Shown here one piece after another: positions 1 to 5,909 of a stretch of DNA of 7,888 nt. The first letter of the stretch is position 1; each line of letters begins with the position of its first letter. The notes under the pieces were generated by a model that was not told the DNA's origin, did no database searches, and saw only the letters and a program-made list of their open reading frames with translations. Origin of the DNA: Zoogloeaceae bacterium. GTDB taxonomy: Bacteria > Pseudomonadota > Gammaproteobacteria > Burkholderiales > Rhodocyclaceae. The position numbers and the translations under genes are program-made. The stretch is from NCBI GenBank assembly GCA_031278735.1, contig JAITJU010000061.1, positions 1 through 7,888 on the forward strand. The letters are read 5' to 3'.

Positions 1-36
1 GTTTTGACCTCTTTCATGTTCAGAGGAATGTTATGA
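1..36 (+). CDS. mlaE: MlaE, C-terminal end only (phospholipid transport permease)
   Basis: The window opens inside a rightward reading frame that encodes VLTSFMFRGML and ends at a TGA at 34-36. The tail resembles the conserved MlaE C-terminus (E. coli ends in VLTALMFGN), and mlaE is the expected gene before mlaD. MlaE is the inner-membrane permease of the MlaFEDB ABC complex. The stop overlaps the mlaD start as ATGA, so the two are probably translationally coupled. Only 11 residues are visible, so the call relies on tail similarity plus context. Confidence 0.72.
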   Translation, partial: VLTSFMFRGML

Positions 37-509
37 GACGTTCTACGCTCGATCTCTGGGTCGGTTTTTTCGTTGCCGCCGGTATTGGCGCGCTGTTGTT
101 TTTGTCGCTCAAGGTCAGCAGTTTCTCTGGCATGGAGCAGAACGAAACATATGTCCTGCAAGCCCGTTTCGACAACATCGGCGGTCTCAAGATCAAGGCG
201 CCGGTGCGCAGCGCGGGTGTGCTGGTGGGGCGGGTGACGGACATTCACCTGGATGCCGAAACTTACGAGGCGCTGGTGACGATGCGCATCAACGGTCATT
301 ACGTCTTTCCCGTCAAGACATTCGCCGCCATCTATACGTCGGGTCTGCTGGGCGACCAGTATATCGGCCTCGATGTCGCCGACATCGAGGCGGAAGAGCG
401 TCTTGCGGACGGCGACGAGATCAAGAAGACGCAATCCGCCATCGTGCTGGAACAGATGGTCAGCCAGTTTCTCTTCAACAAGTCGGCGGAGGGGCAGGAA
501 AAGCCATGA
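33..509 (+). CDS. mlaD: MlaD, inner-membrane-anchored MCE-domain protein of the Mla phospholipid transporter
   Basis: A 158-residue protein with one N-terminal transmembrane segment (about residues 9-27) followed by a single MCE domain (about 40-120). The signature TSGLLGDQYIGL and the C-terminal helix SAIVLEQMVSQFLF match the MlaD family, where that helix lines the central pore of the hexamer. In the known system MlaD sits on the periplasmic face of the inner membrane and passes phospholipid between MlaC and the MlaE permease. The length is normal for the family. The start ATG overlaps the mlaE stop and has an AGAGGAA ribosome site about 4 bases upstream. The stop overlaps the mlaA start, again as ATGA. 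Confidence 0.95.
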   Translation: MRRSTLDLWVGFFVAAGIGALLFLSLKVSSFSGMEQNETYVLQARFDNIGGLKIKAPVRSAGVLVGRVTDIHLDAETYEALVTMRINGHYVFPVKTFAAIYTSGLLGDQYIGLDVADIEAEERLADGDEIKKTQSAIVLEQMVSQFLFNKSAEGQEKP

Positions 510-1237
510 GACCCGTCCATATCTTTTGCATGATCGCGCCGTTGGCGTTCTTCCTGTTGGGCGGTTGCGCGAGCCAGGCGCAACGCGCGCCTGTGGCGGC
601 AGACCCATATGAGGGGTTCAATCGCGGCATGTTTTTCGTGCACAGGAAAGTCGACTCCGCGCTCATACGACCGCTGGCCAAGGGCTATGACGCTGCCGTG
701 CCATTGCCCGCCAAGGTTGGCGTCGGCAACTTTTTTGACAATCTGCGCGACCTGGGGCGCGGCGGCAACGCCTTCCTGCAAGGCAAGGGCGAGGAAGGCG
801 CGACCAGTCTGGCGCGGCTATTGGTCAATTCCACGCTGGGTATTTTCGGTCTTTTCGACGTTGCCGGCGAAATGGATCTGGAAGTCAGCGACGCGAACTT
901 TGCCTGGACGCTGGCGCACTGGGGCGTGCCGCCCGGTCCTTATCTCTTCGTGCCGCTGCTGGGGCCGAATACGCCGCGCGATCTGACGGGTTGGGCGCTG
1001 GATAGCTATACCTATCCGCTCTGGCATCATGTAGACGATCATCCCGCCTTGCGGAACACGCTGGCCGCCGTTAACCTGATGCGGCAGCGCGCCTTGCTGC
1101 TGCCGATCGATCACTTGCTGGACGAGGCCGCACTCGATCCTTACGCCTATCTGCGCGACGCCTATCTGCAGAGCCGCGTTGCCGCGGACGATGACGCCGC
1201 CGCCGCGAATGACGCGGACGCGGCGGACGTCCGTTGA
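506..1237 (+). CDS. mlaA: MlaA (VacJ), outer-membrane phospholipid-removing lipoprotein
   Basis: A 243-residue lipoprotein with a signal peptide and lipobox LGGC, the lipidated Cys being residue 21. The mature part starts with the family hallmark DPYEGFNRGMFFVHRKVD and continues with NFFDNLRD, LLVNSTLGIFGLFDVA and WGVPPGPYLFVPLLGP, all characteristic of MlaA/VacJ. MlaA forms a ring in the inner leaflet of the outer membrane, removes mislocalised phospholipid from the outer leaflet and hands it to MlaC. The C-terminus ends in an Ala/Asp low-complexity tail (about residues 225-243) that looks dispensable. It overlaps mlaD by 4 bases, with AGGAAAA as ribosome site, and its stop lies 32 bases before the chosen mlaC start. 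Confidence 0.96.
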   Translation: MRPVHIFCMIAPLAFFLLGGCASQAQRAPVAADPYEGFNRGMFFVHRKVDSALIRPLAKGYDAAVPLPAKVGVGNFFDNLRDLGRGGNAFLQGKGEEGATSLARLLVNSTLGIFGLFDVAGEMDLEVSDANFAWTLAHWGVPPGPYLFVPLLGPNTPRDLTGWALDSYTYPLWHHVDDHPALRNTLAAVNLMRQRALLLPIDHLLDEAALDPYAYLRDAYLQSRVAADDDAAAANDADAADVR

Positions 1238-1254
1238 TCCAATTATCTCTGCCC

Positions 1255-1260
1255 AAGGAA
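1255..1260 (+). promoter_or_regulatory. Ribosome binding site deciding the mlaC start
   Basis: AAGGAA lies 9 bases before the ATG at 1270. It favours this ATG over the TTG at 1234, which has no ribosome site and would add 12 residues in front of the signal peptide. A second ATG at 1273 is slightly too far away but cannot be excluded. Confidence 0.65.
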
Positions 1261-1269
1261 CCCCACCAC

Positions 1270-1920
1270 ATGATGCGTATTTTCCGATTTGTAGTGATTG
1301 CCGCCGCCGGTCTGCTGGCGTCCCCCGTTTTTGCCGCCGGAGAAGCGGCGCCTGCGGCCTCGCAAACGGCACAACTGCCGCCGGACGCGCTGGTGCGGAA
1401 CGTTACCGAGGAAGTTCTGAACATGCTTCGGCAGAATAAGGAACGCGGCGCGCAAAAAACCACCGCGCTGGTGGAATCCACGGTGCTGCCGCACTTCAAT
1501 TTCGAACACATGACGGCGCTGGCAGTGGGACGCGAATGGCGCAAGGCCAGCGCGGCGCAGAAAGAAAAGCTCGTCCGGCAATTCCATGACTTGCTGTTGC
1601 GCACCTATGCCAACGCGGTCATTTCCTATCGCGATCAGAAAGTGCGCTACAAGCCTTTCAAAATGAAGCCGGACGAAACGGATGTGCTGGTGCGCACCGA
1701 AATCCTGCAACCCGGCGCGCGTTCCGTGCAGCTGGATTACAGTCTGGAAAAAACGGACGGCGGTTGGAAAGTCTATGACGTGATGGTTGCGGGAGTAAGC
1801 CTTGTCGTCAATTATCGCGCCAGTTTCAGCGAGGAAGTCCGCAACGGAGGCATCGACGGCCTGATTGAATCGCTGGCCAACAAGAACGCGTCGTTGAAGA
1901 AGGATCAGGAAAAGCCATGA
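1270..1920 (+). CDS. mlaC: MlaC, periplasmic phospholipid carrier
   Basis: About 216 residues from the chosen ATG. The N-terminus is a Sec signal peptide with a hydrophobic core VVIAAAGLLA and a likely cleavage after VFA (residue 22). The mature protein shows MlaC/Ttg2D family features: VLPHFNFEHMTALAVGREWR, an FHDLLLRTYANAV helix, the strand LDYSLEKTDGGWKVYDVMVAGVS, and VNYRASFSEEVRNGGIDGLI near the end. The family carries phospholipid across the periplasm between MlaA and MlaD, which fits its place in this operon. An upstream in-frame TTG at 1234 would give a longer form, but the signal peptide and ribosome site support 1270. The stop overlaps the mlaB start as ATGA. Confidence 0.94.
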   Translation: MMRIFRFVVIAAAGLLASPVFAAGEAAPAASQTAQLPPDALVRNVTEEVLNMLRQNKERGAQKTTALVESTVLPHFNFEHMTALAVGREWRKASAAQKEKLVRQFHDLLLRTYANAVISYRDQKVRYKPFKMKPDETDVLVRTEILQPGARSVQLDYSLEKTDGGWKVYDVMVAGVSLVVNYRASFSEEVRNGGIDGLIESLANKNASLKKDQEKP

Positions 1921-2219
1921 TCCGCCAGGAGGCCGACGGTCGTCTGCGCGTGGAAGCGCCCATGACGCTGGCGAACGCCAGACTGCTGCTGCAGGCGGGA
2001 CAGACGGCGCTGCAGGCGGCATTACAGGCGGGGCAAAAGACCTGCACGCTGGAACTTTCCGGCGTTGTCAGCGTGGATTCTTCCGGGCTGGCGGTGTTGC
2101 TGGACTGGCAGCGTTTTTGCCGGGCGCGCGGCGCGCGTCTGTATGTCGCGGGCGCGCCGGAAAACCTGCGCTTGCTGGCCGATCTCTACGATCTCAATCC
2201 GCTCCTTGAGTGGGCGTAG
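1917..2219 (+). CDS. mlaB: MlaB, cytoplasmic STAS-domain subunit of the Mla ABC transporter
   Basis: A 100-residue single-domain STAS protein. The segment LSGVVSVDSSGLAVLLDW is the STAS core, with the conserved Asp-Ser-Ser-Gly turn before the helix, and the end LLADLYDLNPLLEW is typical of MlaB. In the known complex MlaB binds the MlaF ATPase and is needed for stable assembly and activity. It is the last of the recognised mla genes, starts inside the mlaC stop codon, and is followed after 12 bases by the ClpX-like gene. The TAG stop is at 2217-2219. Confidence 0.9.
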   Translation: MIRQEADGRLRVEAPMTLANARLLLQAGQTALQAALQAGQKTCTLELSGVVSVDSSGLAVLLDWQRFCRARGARLYVAGAPENLRLLADLYDLNPLLEWA

Positions 2220-2231
2220 GCCGAGGTACGC

Positions 2232-3269
2232 ATGTCTTCCGGCGGCAACGCGAAGAAGCCCAGCGATATTGTCCGTTATCTGGATCAATACGTCATTGGT
2301 CAGGATGACGCCAAGCGGACGCTGGCCGTGGCGGTGTATATGCATCGCCGCAAGCTGGCGCTGATGGACGGCGGGCGCGCGGCGGACGCGGGCATGGGCA
2401 AAAGCAATGTGCTGATTGTCGGTCCCACGGGCTGCGGCAAGACCTTGCTGTGCGAGACGCTGGCGCGGCAGCTTGCCATTCCTTTCGTCACCGCCGACGC
2501 GACTGTGCTGGCGCAAAGCCAGTACATCGGTCAGGAAATCGAGGCCATCATGGCGCGCTTGCTGGAACGCGCCAACGGCGATCTGCAACAGGCCGAGCAA
2601 GGCATCGTCTTCATCGACGAAGTCGACAAGCTCAAGACGGCGGGCGGCGGGGCGACGGCAAGCGGCGCTTCCGGCGAGAGCGTACAGCACGCGCTGCTGA
2701 AAATCATGGAAGGTTACCCCGTGCATCTGCCCGATGGACGGATCATTGACACCAAAGGCGTTTTATTCATTTGCGGCGGCGCTTTCGTCGGGCTGGAACA
2801 GATCATGGAACGCACCCGAAGCTATGGCTATGTCGCCACGACCCAGGGTGATGACAGCAAGATACTGGCGCGTCTGAACAGTCGCATCAAGCCAACGGAT
2901 CTGGTCGAATTCGGCCTGATCCCGGAATTCACCGGGCGTCTGCCCGTCATTGTCCGCATTCAGCCGCTTTCCCGCGAGATGCTGGCGCGCGTCATGGTGG
3001 AGCCGAAAAACGCGCTCTATCGGCAGTTTCAGGGCATTCTGGCGGAAGAAGGCGTAAAGCTCATTGTCGCGCCGCGTGTTTTCGAGCAGATCGCGGATAT
3101 CGCGCTGGAATACAAAACCGGCGCGCGCAGCCTGCGCGGCATTTTCGAGGAATTGCTGACGCCTGTCCTGTTTGCCATTCCAGACCGACCGGAAGTAAAA
3201 CAGGTGCATATCCGCTCCCTGTACGAAGCGCCGACATTCGCGGGCGAAGCGGCAGGGCGGAATGCCTAG
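2232..3269 (+). CDS. ClpX-like AAA+ ATPase without zinc-binding domain or ClpP-docking motif
   Basis: A 345-residue protein collinear with the ClpX AAA+ core. Visible motifs are SDIVRYLDQYVIGQDDAKR at the start, Walker A GPTGCGKT (64-71), pore-1 loop QYIG (97-100), Walker B IVFIDE (125-130), GEGV-like SGESV (147-151), ICGGAF (180-185), arginine-finger region FGLIPEFTGRLPV (R236) and sensor-2 TGARSLR (R299). ATP hydrolysis and substrate pulling therefore look intact. Three canonical ClpX parts are missing or changed. There is no N-terminal Cys4 zinc domain, as the protein begins about 55 residues later than ClpX. The segment with the RKH loop is shortened to YPVHLPDGRIIDTKG. The IGF tripeptide that inserts into ClpP reads YGY (198-200). 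I infer a ClpX paralogue, possibly an unfoldase or remodeller working without ClpP. It is not HslU, since it lacks an I-domain insertion. A GAGG ribosome site precedes the ATG, and it is probably co-transcribed with mlaB. Its substrate is unknown. Confidence 0.88.
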   Translation: MSSGGNAKKPSDIVRYLDQYVIGQDDAKRTLAVAVYMHRRKLALMDGGRAADAGMGKSNVLIVGPTGCGKTLLCETLARQLAIPFVTADATVLAQSQYIGQEIEAIMARLLERANGDLQQAEQGIVFIDEVDKLKTAGGGATASGASGESVQHALLKIMEGYPVHLPDGRIIDTKGVLFICGGAFVGLEQIMERTRSYGYVATTQGDDSKILARLNSRIKPTDLVEFGLIPEFTGRLPVIVRIQPLSREMLARVMVEPKNALYRQFQGILAEEGVKLIVAPRVFEQIADIALEYKTGARSLRGIFEELLTPVLFAIPDRPEVKQVHIRSLYEAPTFAGEAAGRNA

Positions 3270-3277
3270 TTGCCGCT
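3248..3277. terminator. Inverted repeat over the two convergent stop codons; possible bidirectional terminator
   Basis: AGCGGCA at 3248-3254 is perfectly complementary to TGCCGCT at 3271-3277, and inside it GGC (3256-3258) can pair with GCC (3264-3266). The structure is centred on the shared CTAG of the ClpX-like gene and the leftward repeat-protein gene. No clear T-run follows on either strand, so it is not a standard Rho-independent terminator. A chance repeat in GC-rich coding DNA remains possible. Confidence 0.3.
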
Positions 3278-4024
3278 CCCGTGGCACATTTTGGCTTCAC
3301 TGGCGAGTTTGCAGCCTTTTTGCATGTAGATTTCCGCTTTCGTGAAGTCCTGAAGCACCCATTTGCCGCCAAAGTAGAACAAACCCGCGTTCAGGCAACT
3401 GTGGCCATCATCTTTTTCACAGCCTTTTTCATAATAGGAAAGCGCCTTTTTGCGATCCTCTGCGACGATGTCGTTTCCCTCGTGCATTTCTCCCAAACGG
3501 CGGCAGGCTTTGCCGCTATCGCTGTCACAGGCTTTTTCAAATAATTGCAGCGCCTGTTTCAGGTTCGCCTTGACGTTCTCGCCGCGCTGGTGGATGAGGC
3601 CGAGAAGATGGCAGGCTTCGCCGTTGCCGATGTCGCAGGATTTGGCGTATAGCCGATTGGCTTTTTCGTAGAGCTGCCGCGATTTTTCGGCGTCTTTCCT
3701 GACGCCTTCGCCAAATTTGTACATCTTGGCCAAGGCCTGGCAACTCTCGCCATTGTCGCCGTTGCAGGCTTTTTCATGAAGCGTTGCAGATCTTCTGCGG
3801 TCTCTGGGAACGCCTTCCGCCTGTTCATACTGACGGGCAAGATGATGGCAGGCGACGGCGTGTCCGGCATTGCAGGCGCTCGCGTAGAGTCTTGCCGCTT
3901 TTTTATCCTGATTTGCCATTTGCGCTCTCAAGGCTTCCTCAAAATCATCGGCCAGTGCCGCTGACGACAAGAACAGCGCGCCCGATATTGCAAAGAGCGG
4001 CAAGATTCTGAAGATAATCTTCAT
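3266..4024 (-). CDS. Exported Cys-paired Sel1/Hcp-like repeat protein (small paralogue)
   Basis: A 252-residue protein with a Sec signal peptide (residues 1-25, cleavage after ALA), then about six Sel1-like helical repeats to the C-terminus. Most repeats follow the form A-x-x-LYEKAC-x7-C-x-x-LG-x-x-Y-x-x-G-x-GV. Cysteine pairs fall at 51/59, 87/95, 130/138, 166/174, 202/210 and 238/247. Five have the C-x7-C spacing known from Helicobacter cysteine-rich proteins (Hcp), where each pair forms a disulfide between the two helices of a repeat; the last has x8. Export plus paired Cys implies an oxidised, folded solenoid in the periplasm or outside the cell. Sel1 repeats usually mediate protein-protein contacts, and no catalytic motif is visible. 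It lies 13 bases downstream of the larger paralogue, with TGAGGAA as ribosome site, and overlaps the end of the convergent ClpX-like gene by 4 bases. The precise role is unknown. Confidence 0.88.
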   Translation of the reverse strand: MKIIFRILPLFAISGALFLSSAALADDFEEALRAQMANQDKKAARLYASACNAGHAVACHHLARQYEQAEGVPRDRRRSATLHEKACNGDNGESCQALAKMYKFGEGVRKDAEKSRQLYEKANRLYAKSCDIGNGEACHLLGLIHQRGENVKANLKQALQLFEKACDSDSGKACRRLGEMHEGNDIVAEDRKKALSYYEKGCEKDDGHSCLNAGLFYFGGKWVLQDFTKAEIYMQKGCKLASEAKMCHGSGN

Positions 4025-4033
4025 TTTCTGAGA

Positions 4034-4040
4034 TTCCTCA
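4034..4040 (-). promoter_or_regulatory. Ribosome binding site overlapping the upstream stop codon
   Basis: On the minus strand TGAGGAA contains both the TGA stop of the large repeat lipoprotein gene (4038-4040) and the Shine-Dalgarno sequence of the next gene, 9 bases before its ATG. This supports one transcript and coupled translation of the two paralogues. Confidence 0.6.
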
Positions 4041-5678
4041 TGGCGAAGATGAATCCGGGCCGGAAGCAGGAGTTTCGGCAGGCGTTTTTCCTTCCTCTCC
4101 CCTTTTCTGTTTCAGATCCCGCACCGTTTCCTTGATGGCCTCCTGTATTCCCTTGAGGTACTCGGTATATTCATCGTCCGTGGAGATTAGCCCGTAGCAG
4201 GCGCCTTCGCTTTTCAGCTTGCACCCGGCGGTAAAATAGGCCACTGCCGCCGCCTTGTCTTTTTTGATGCCGCCCCTGCCTTCAAGGTGAAAGAGTCCCG
4301 CTCGTTCACAGCTGTCACCCACTCTGTTTTCACAGCCTTTTTTGTAATAGAGGAAGGCTTTTGCACTATCCTTTTGCACCCATTCGCCAAGTTCATATAC
4401 CCAGCCAAGGCTGAGACAGCCTTGGCCGTCATTGGCCGCGCAGTCTTTTTCGTAATGGCCTGTCGCCCTGGCGTACAGTTCCTTGGCTTGTTTCTCGTTT
4501 TTTCGGACGCCATTGCCGGATTTGTACAGACTGCCCAGTTGTTCGCAGCCGTCGCCGCTCCCCTTGTCGCAGGCTTTTTCGTAGAGCGTCGCCATCCTGC
4601 CGCTGTTGTCATTGTAGCGCGAGTATTCGTATTCATGCGCCAGTTCGTAACAGGTTTCGCGGCCTTTCTCCTCGCATGCCTGCATATGACGCAAAAATGT
4701 TTTTTCACGCAGTGCCCTGGCTTTTTTGCGACCGGATGCGCCGCCATGACCCGCTTCATACAACATGGCCAGCCGGATGCATCCTTCGCTATTTTCACGA
4801 GCGCAGCTTTTTTCGTATAAACGCGCCGCTTTTGTGCTGTCCTGCTTGAAGGTTTCTCCTTCTTCATAACGCGCGCCCAATTCGTTGTAACATCTGCTGA
4901 CGTCCGCTTTGTCCGCGCAGGATCGTTCGCTCTGCGCAAAAGTTTTTTCATGCAGGGCTGCCGCTGTTTTTATATTTTTTTCAACGCCATTGCCTGCTTC
5001 ATATAACAATCTCAGATGGTTGCAACCTTCGCTATTGCCGTTGTTGCAGCTTTTTTCATAGAACCGGGCGGCTTTTGTGTAATCCTGTTTGACCTCGTCG
5101 TTGTTTTCATTCTCATAGTTTTTCCCCATTAGATTGTAACAGCTATTGCTGTCTTCCTTCTCGTTGTTTTCCGTTGCGCAGGCTTGCAGGGAATATGTGA
5201 AGGCTTTTTCATGCAGGGCATTGGCTTTTTCAATGCTTTTTTCGACGCCGTCCCCTGTTTCGTGCAGCATCCCAAGATAGGCGCAGCCATTCCAGCTGCC
5301 GCCGTCACAGGCTTTGGCATACAGGCGGGCGGCCTGCCCAGGGTTTTGTTCAACGCCTTCGCCAGCGTAGTACATGTTGCCCAGATTCCGGCAAGCCGCC
5401 GCATATCCGCCTTCGCAGGATTTTTGGTAAAGGCGGGCGGCTTTTTTTATGTCCTCTTCCTCTGTTATGACGCCAAGATAGTTGCAGCCTTTGAAATGGT
5501 TGGCCGCGCACGCTTCCTCATAGTATTCTGTCGCGCTTGCCATGTCGCCCGCCTCTTCCGCCACCACGCCCTGAACGAAAAGCGCGTCGCCGTCGCCGGG
5601 GGGGCGCGCGCAGGCGCAAAGCGCCGAACCCATGATCATGACGATGAAAACCACCGACGCGCCGCGAAAGTCTCTCAT
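4038..5678 (-). CDS. Large Cys-paired Sel1/Hcp-like repeat lipoprotein
   Basis: A 546-residue protein with a lipoprotein signal peptide: hydrophobic segment VVFIVMIMGSAL, then LCAC with the lipidated Cys probably residue 23. The +2 residue is Ala, not Asp, so the Lol rule known from enterics predicts the outer membrane. Residues about 45-496 are Sel1-like repeats with twelve cysteine pairs (57/65, 88/96, 124/132, 167/180, 211/219, 254/263, 292/300, 335/343, 370/378, 413/421, 449/457, 486/494). Ten pairs have the C-x7-C spacing of Helicobacter Hcp disulfide repeats; 167/180 and 254/263 carry longer loops. Residues 119-442 form four copies of a double repeat. The tail (about 500-546) is a charged helix followed by a Pro/Ser/Gly-rich end without Cys. 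A solenoid binding scaffold at the envelope is the reasonable inference; no enzyme motif is seen. It is the first gene of a leftward pair with the small paralogue, with AAAGGA as ribosome site and a strong promoter just upstream. The DNA is more AT-rich than the flanking genes. Confidence 0.88.
   Translation of the reverse strand: MRDFRGASVVFIVMIMGSALCACARPPGDGDALFVQGVVAEEAGDMASATEYYEEACAANHFKGCNYLGVITEEEDIKKAARLYQKSCEGGYAAACRNLGNMYYAGEGVEQNPGQAARLYAKACDGGSWNGCAYLGMLHETGDGVEKSIEKANALHEKAFTYSLQACATENNEKEDSNSCYNLMGKNYENENNDEVKQDYTKAARFYEKSCNNGNSEGCNHLRLLYEAGNGVEKNIKTAAALHEKTFAQSERSCADKADVSRCYNELGARYEEGETFKQDSTKAARLYEKSCARENSEGCIRLAMLYEAGHGGASGRKKARALREKTFLRHMQACEEKGRETCYELAHEYEYSRYNDNSGRMATLYEKACDKGSGDGCEQLGSLYKSGNGVRKNEKQAKELYARATGHYEKDCAANDGQGCLSLGWVYELGEWVQKDSAKAFLYYKKGCENRVGDSCERAGLFHLEGRGGIKKDKAAAVAYFTAGCKLKSEGACYGLISTDDEYTEYLKGIQEAIKETVRDLKQKRGEEGKTPAETPASGPDSSSP
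4350..5324 (-). repeat. Four-copy double-repeat array within the large lipoprotein gene
   Basis: Residues 119-205, 206-286, 287-364 and 365-442 are four diverged copies of a unit of about 78-87 residues. Each joins a standard Sel1 repeat (LYEKSC-x7-C then LYEAGNGVEK) to a longer one marked by ALHEKTF four residues ahead of the usual Cys position (ALHEKAF, ALHEKTF, ALREKTF, ELYARAT). At DNA level the words for YEKAC recur along the region, visible on the + strand as GGCTTTTTC-type strings. The array probably grew by duplication of a two-repeat module. Confidence 0.75.
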
Positions 5679-5685
5679 GTGGAAG

Positions 5686-5691
5686 TCCTTT
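5686..5691 (-). promoter_or_regulatory. Ribosome binding site of the large repeat lipoprotein
   Basis: AAAGGA on the minus strand, 7 bases before the ATG at 5678. It supports this start, which also gives a proper lipoprotein signal peptide. Confidence 0.65.
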
Positions 5692-5725
5692 ATTGCTTGT
5701 GAATAGGGGAATTATTGTATTTGGA

Positions 5726-5754
5726 ATTATAGGCATGTTGCTGGATAGTGACAA
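5726..5754 (-). promoter_or_regulatory. Sigma-70-type promoter of the repeat-protein pair
   Basis: On the minus strand a TTGTCA -35 box (5749-5754) and a perfect TATAAT -10 box (5726-5731) are separated by exactly 17 bases. Only one of the twelve positions departs from the housekeeping consensus. Transcription would begin near 5719, giving a leader of about 40 bases before the ATG at 5678. The boxes sit in a short AT-rich patch in an otherwise GC-rich window. No obvious operator is seen. Confidence 0.72.
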
Positions 5755-5872
5755 TGAATTGGGCGCAAGCCCTGCCGTTTGGCATGAAGGGCGCGGCGGC
5801 CAGGCGGAAAATGCGGCAGGCGCATCCCGTCGCGCGTGACGCGAAAACTGCCGACGCGGCGCGTGTTGGCGT

Positions 5873-5878
5873 TACAAT
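5873..5878 (+). promoter_or_regulatory. Possible -10 box for murA
   Basis: TACAAT matches the -10 consensus at five of six positions and lies about 31 bases before the murA ATG. The best -35 candidate, CCGACG at 5851-5856 with a 16-base spacer, matches only three of six, so the promoter is weak or needs another factor. The rest of the divergent region from about 5760 to 5870 is GC-rich with no other clear signal. Confidence 0.35.
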
Positions 5879-5909
5879 CTCTGCCCTTTTGTGATCGCGA
5901 GATTTGGAC

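Noticed and set aside
1234..1269. TTG start extending MlaC by 12 residues
   Set aside because: No ribosome site precedes it and it would place a polar stretch ahead of the signal peptide. AAGGAA is well spaced for the ATG at 1270.
1243..2022. Minus-strand open frame of 259 codons opposite mlaC and mlaB
   Set aside because: The opposite strand carries two recognisable family proteins; this frame has low-complexity composition and no ribosome site worth noting.
4287..4820. Plus-strand open frame rich in Phe and Ala that looks like a membrane protein
   Set aside because: It is the reverse complement of the Lys/Glu-rich repeat gene: GAA and AAA codons read backwards give Phe-rich hydrophobic strings.
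3266..5678. CRISPR array or tandem DNA repeat suggested by recurring GGCTTTTTC strings
   Set aside because: The strings fall in frame at the YEKAC motif of Sel1-like repeats, with variable sequence and no identical repeat-spacer structure.
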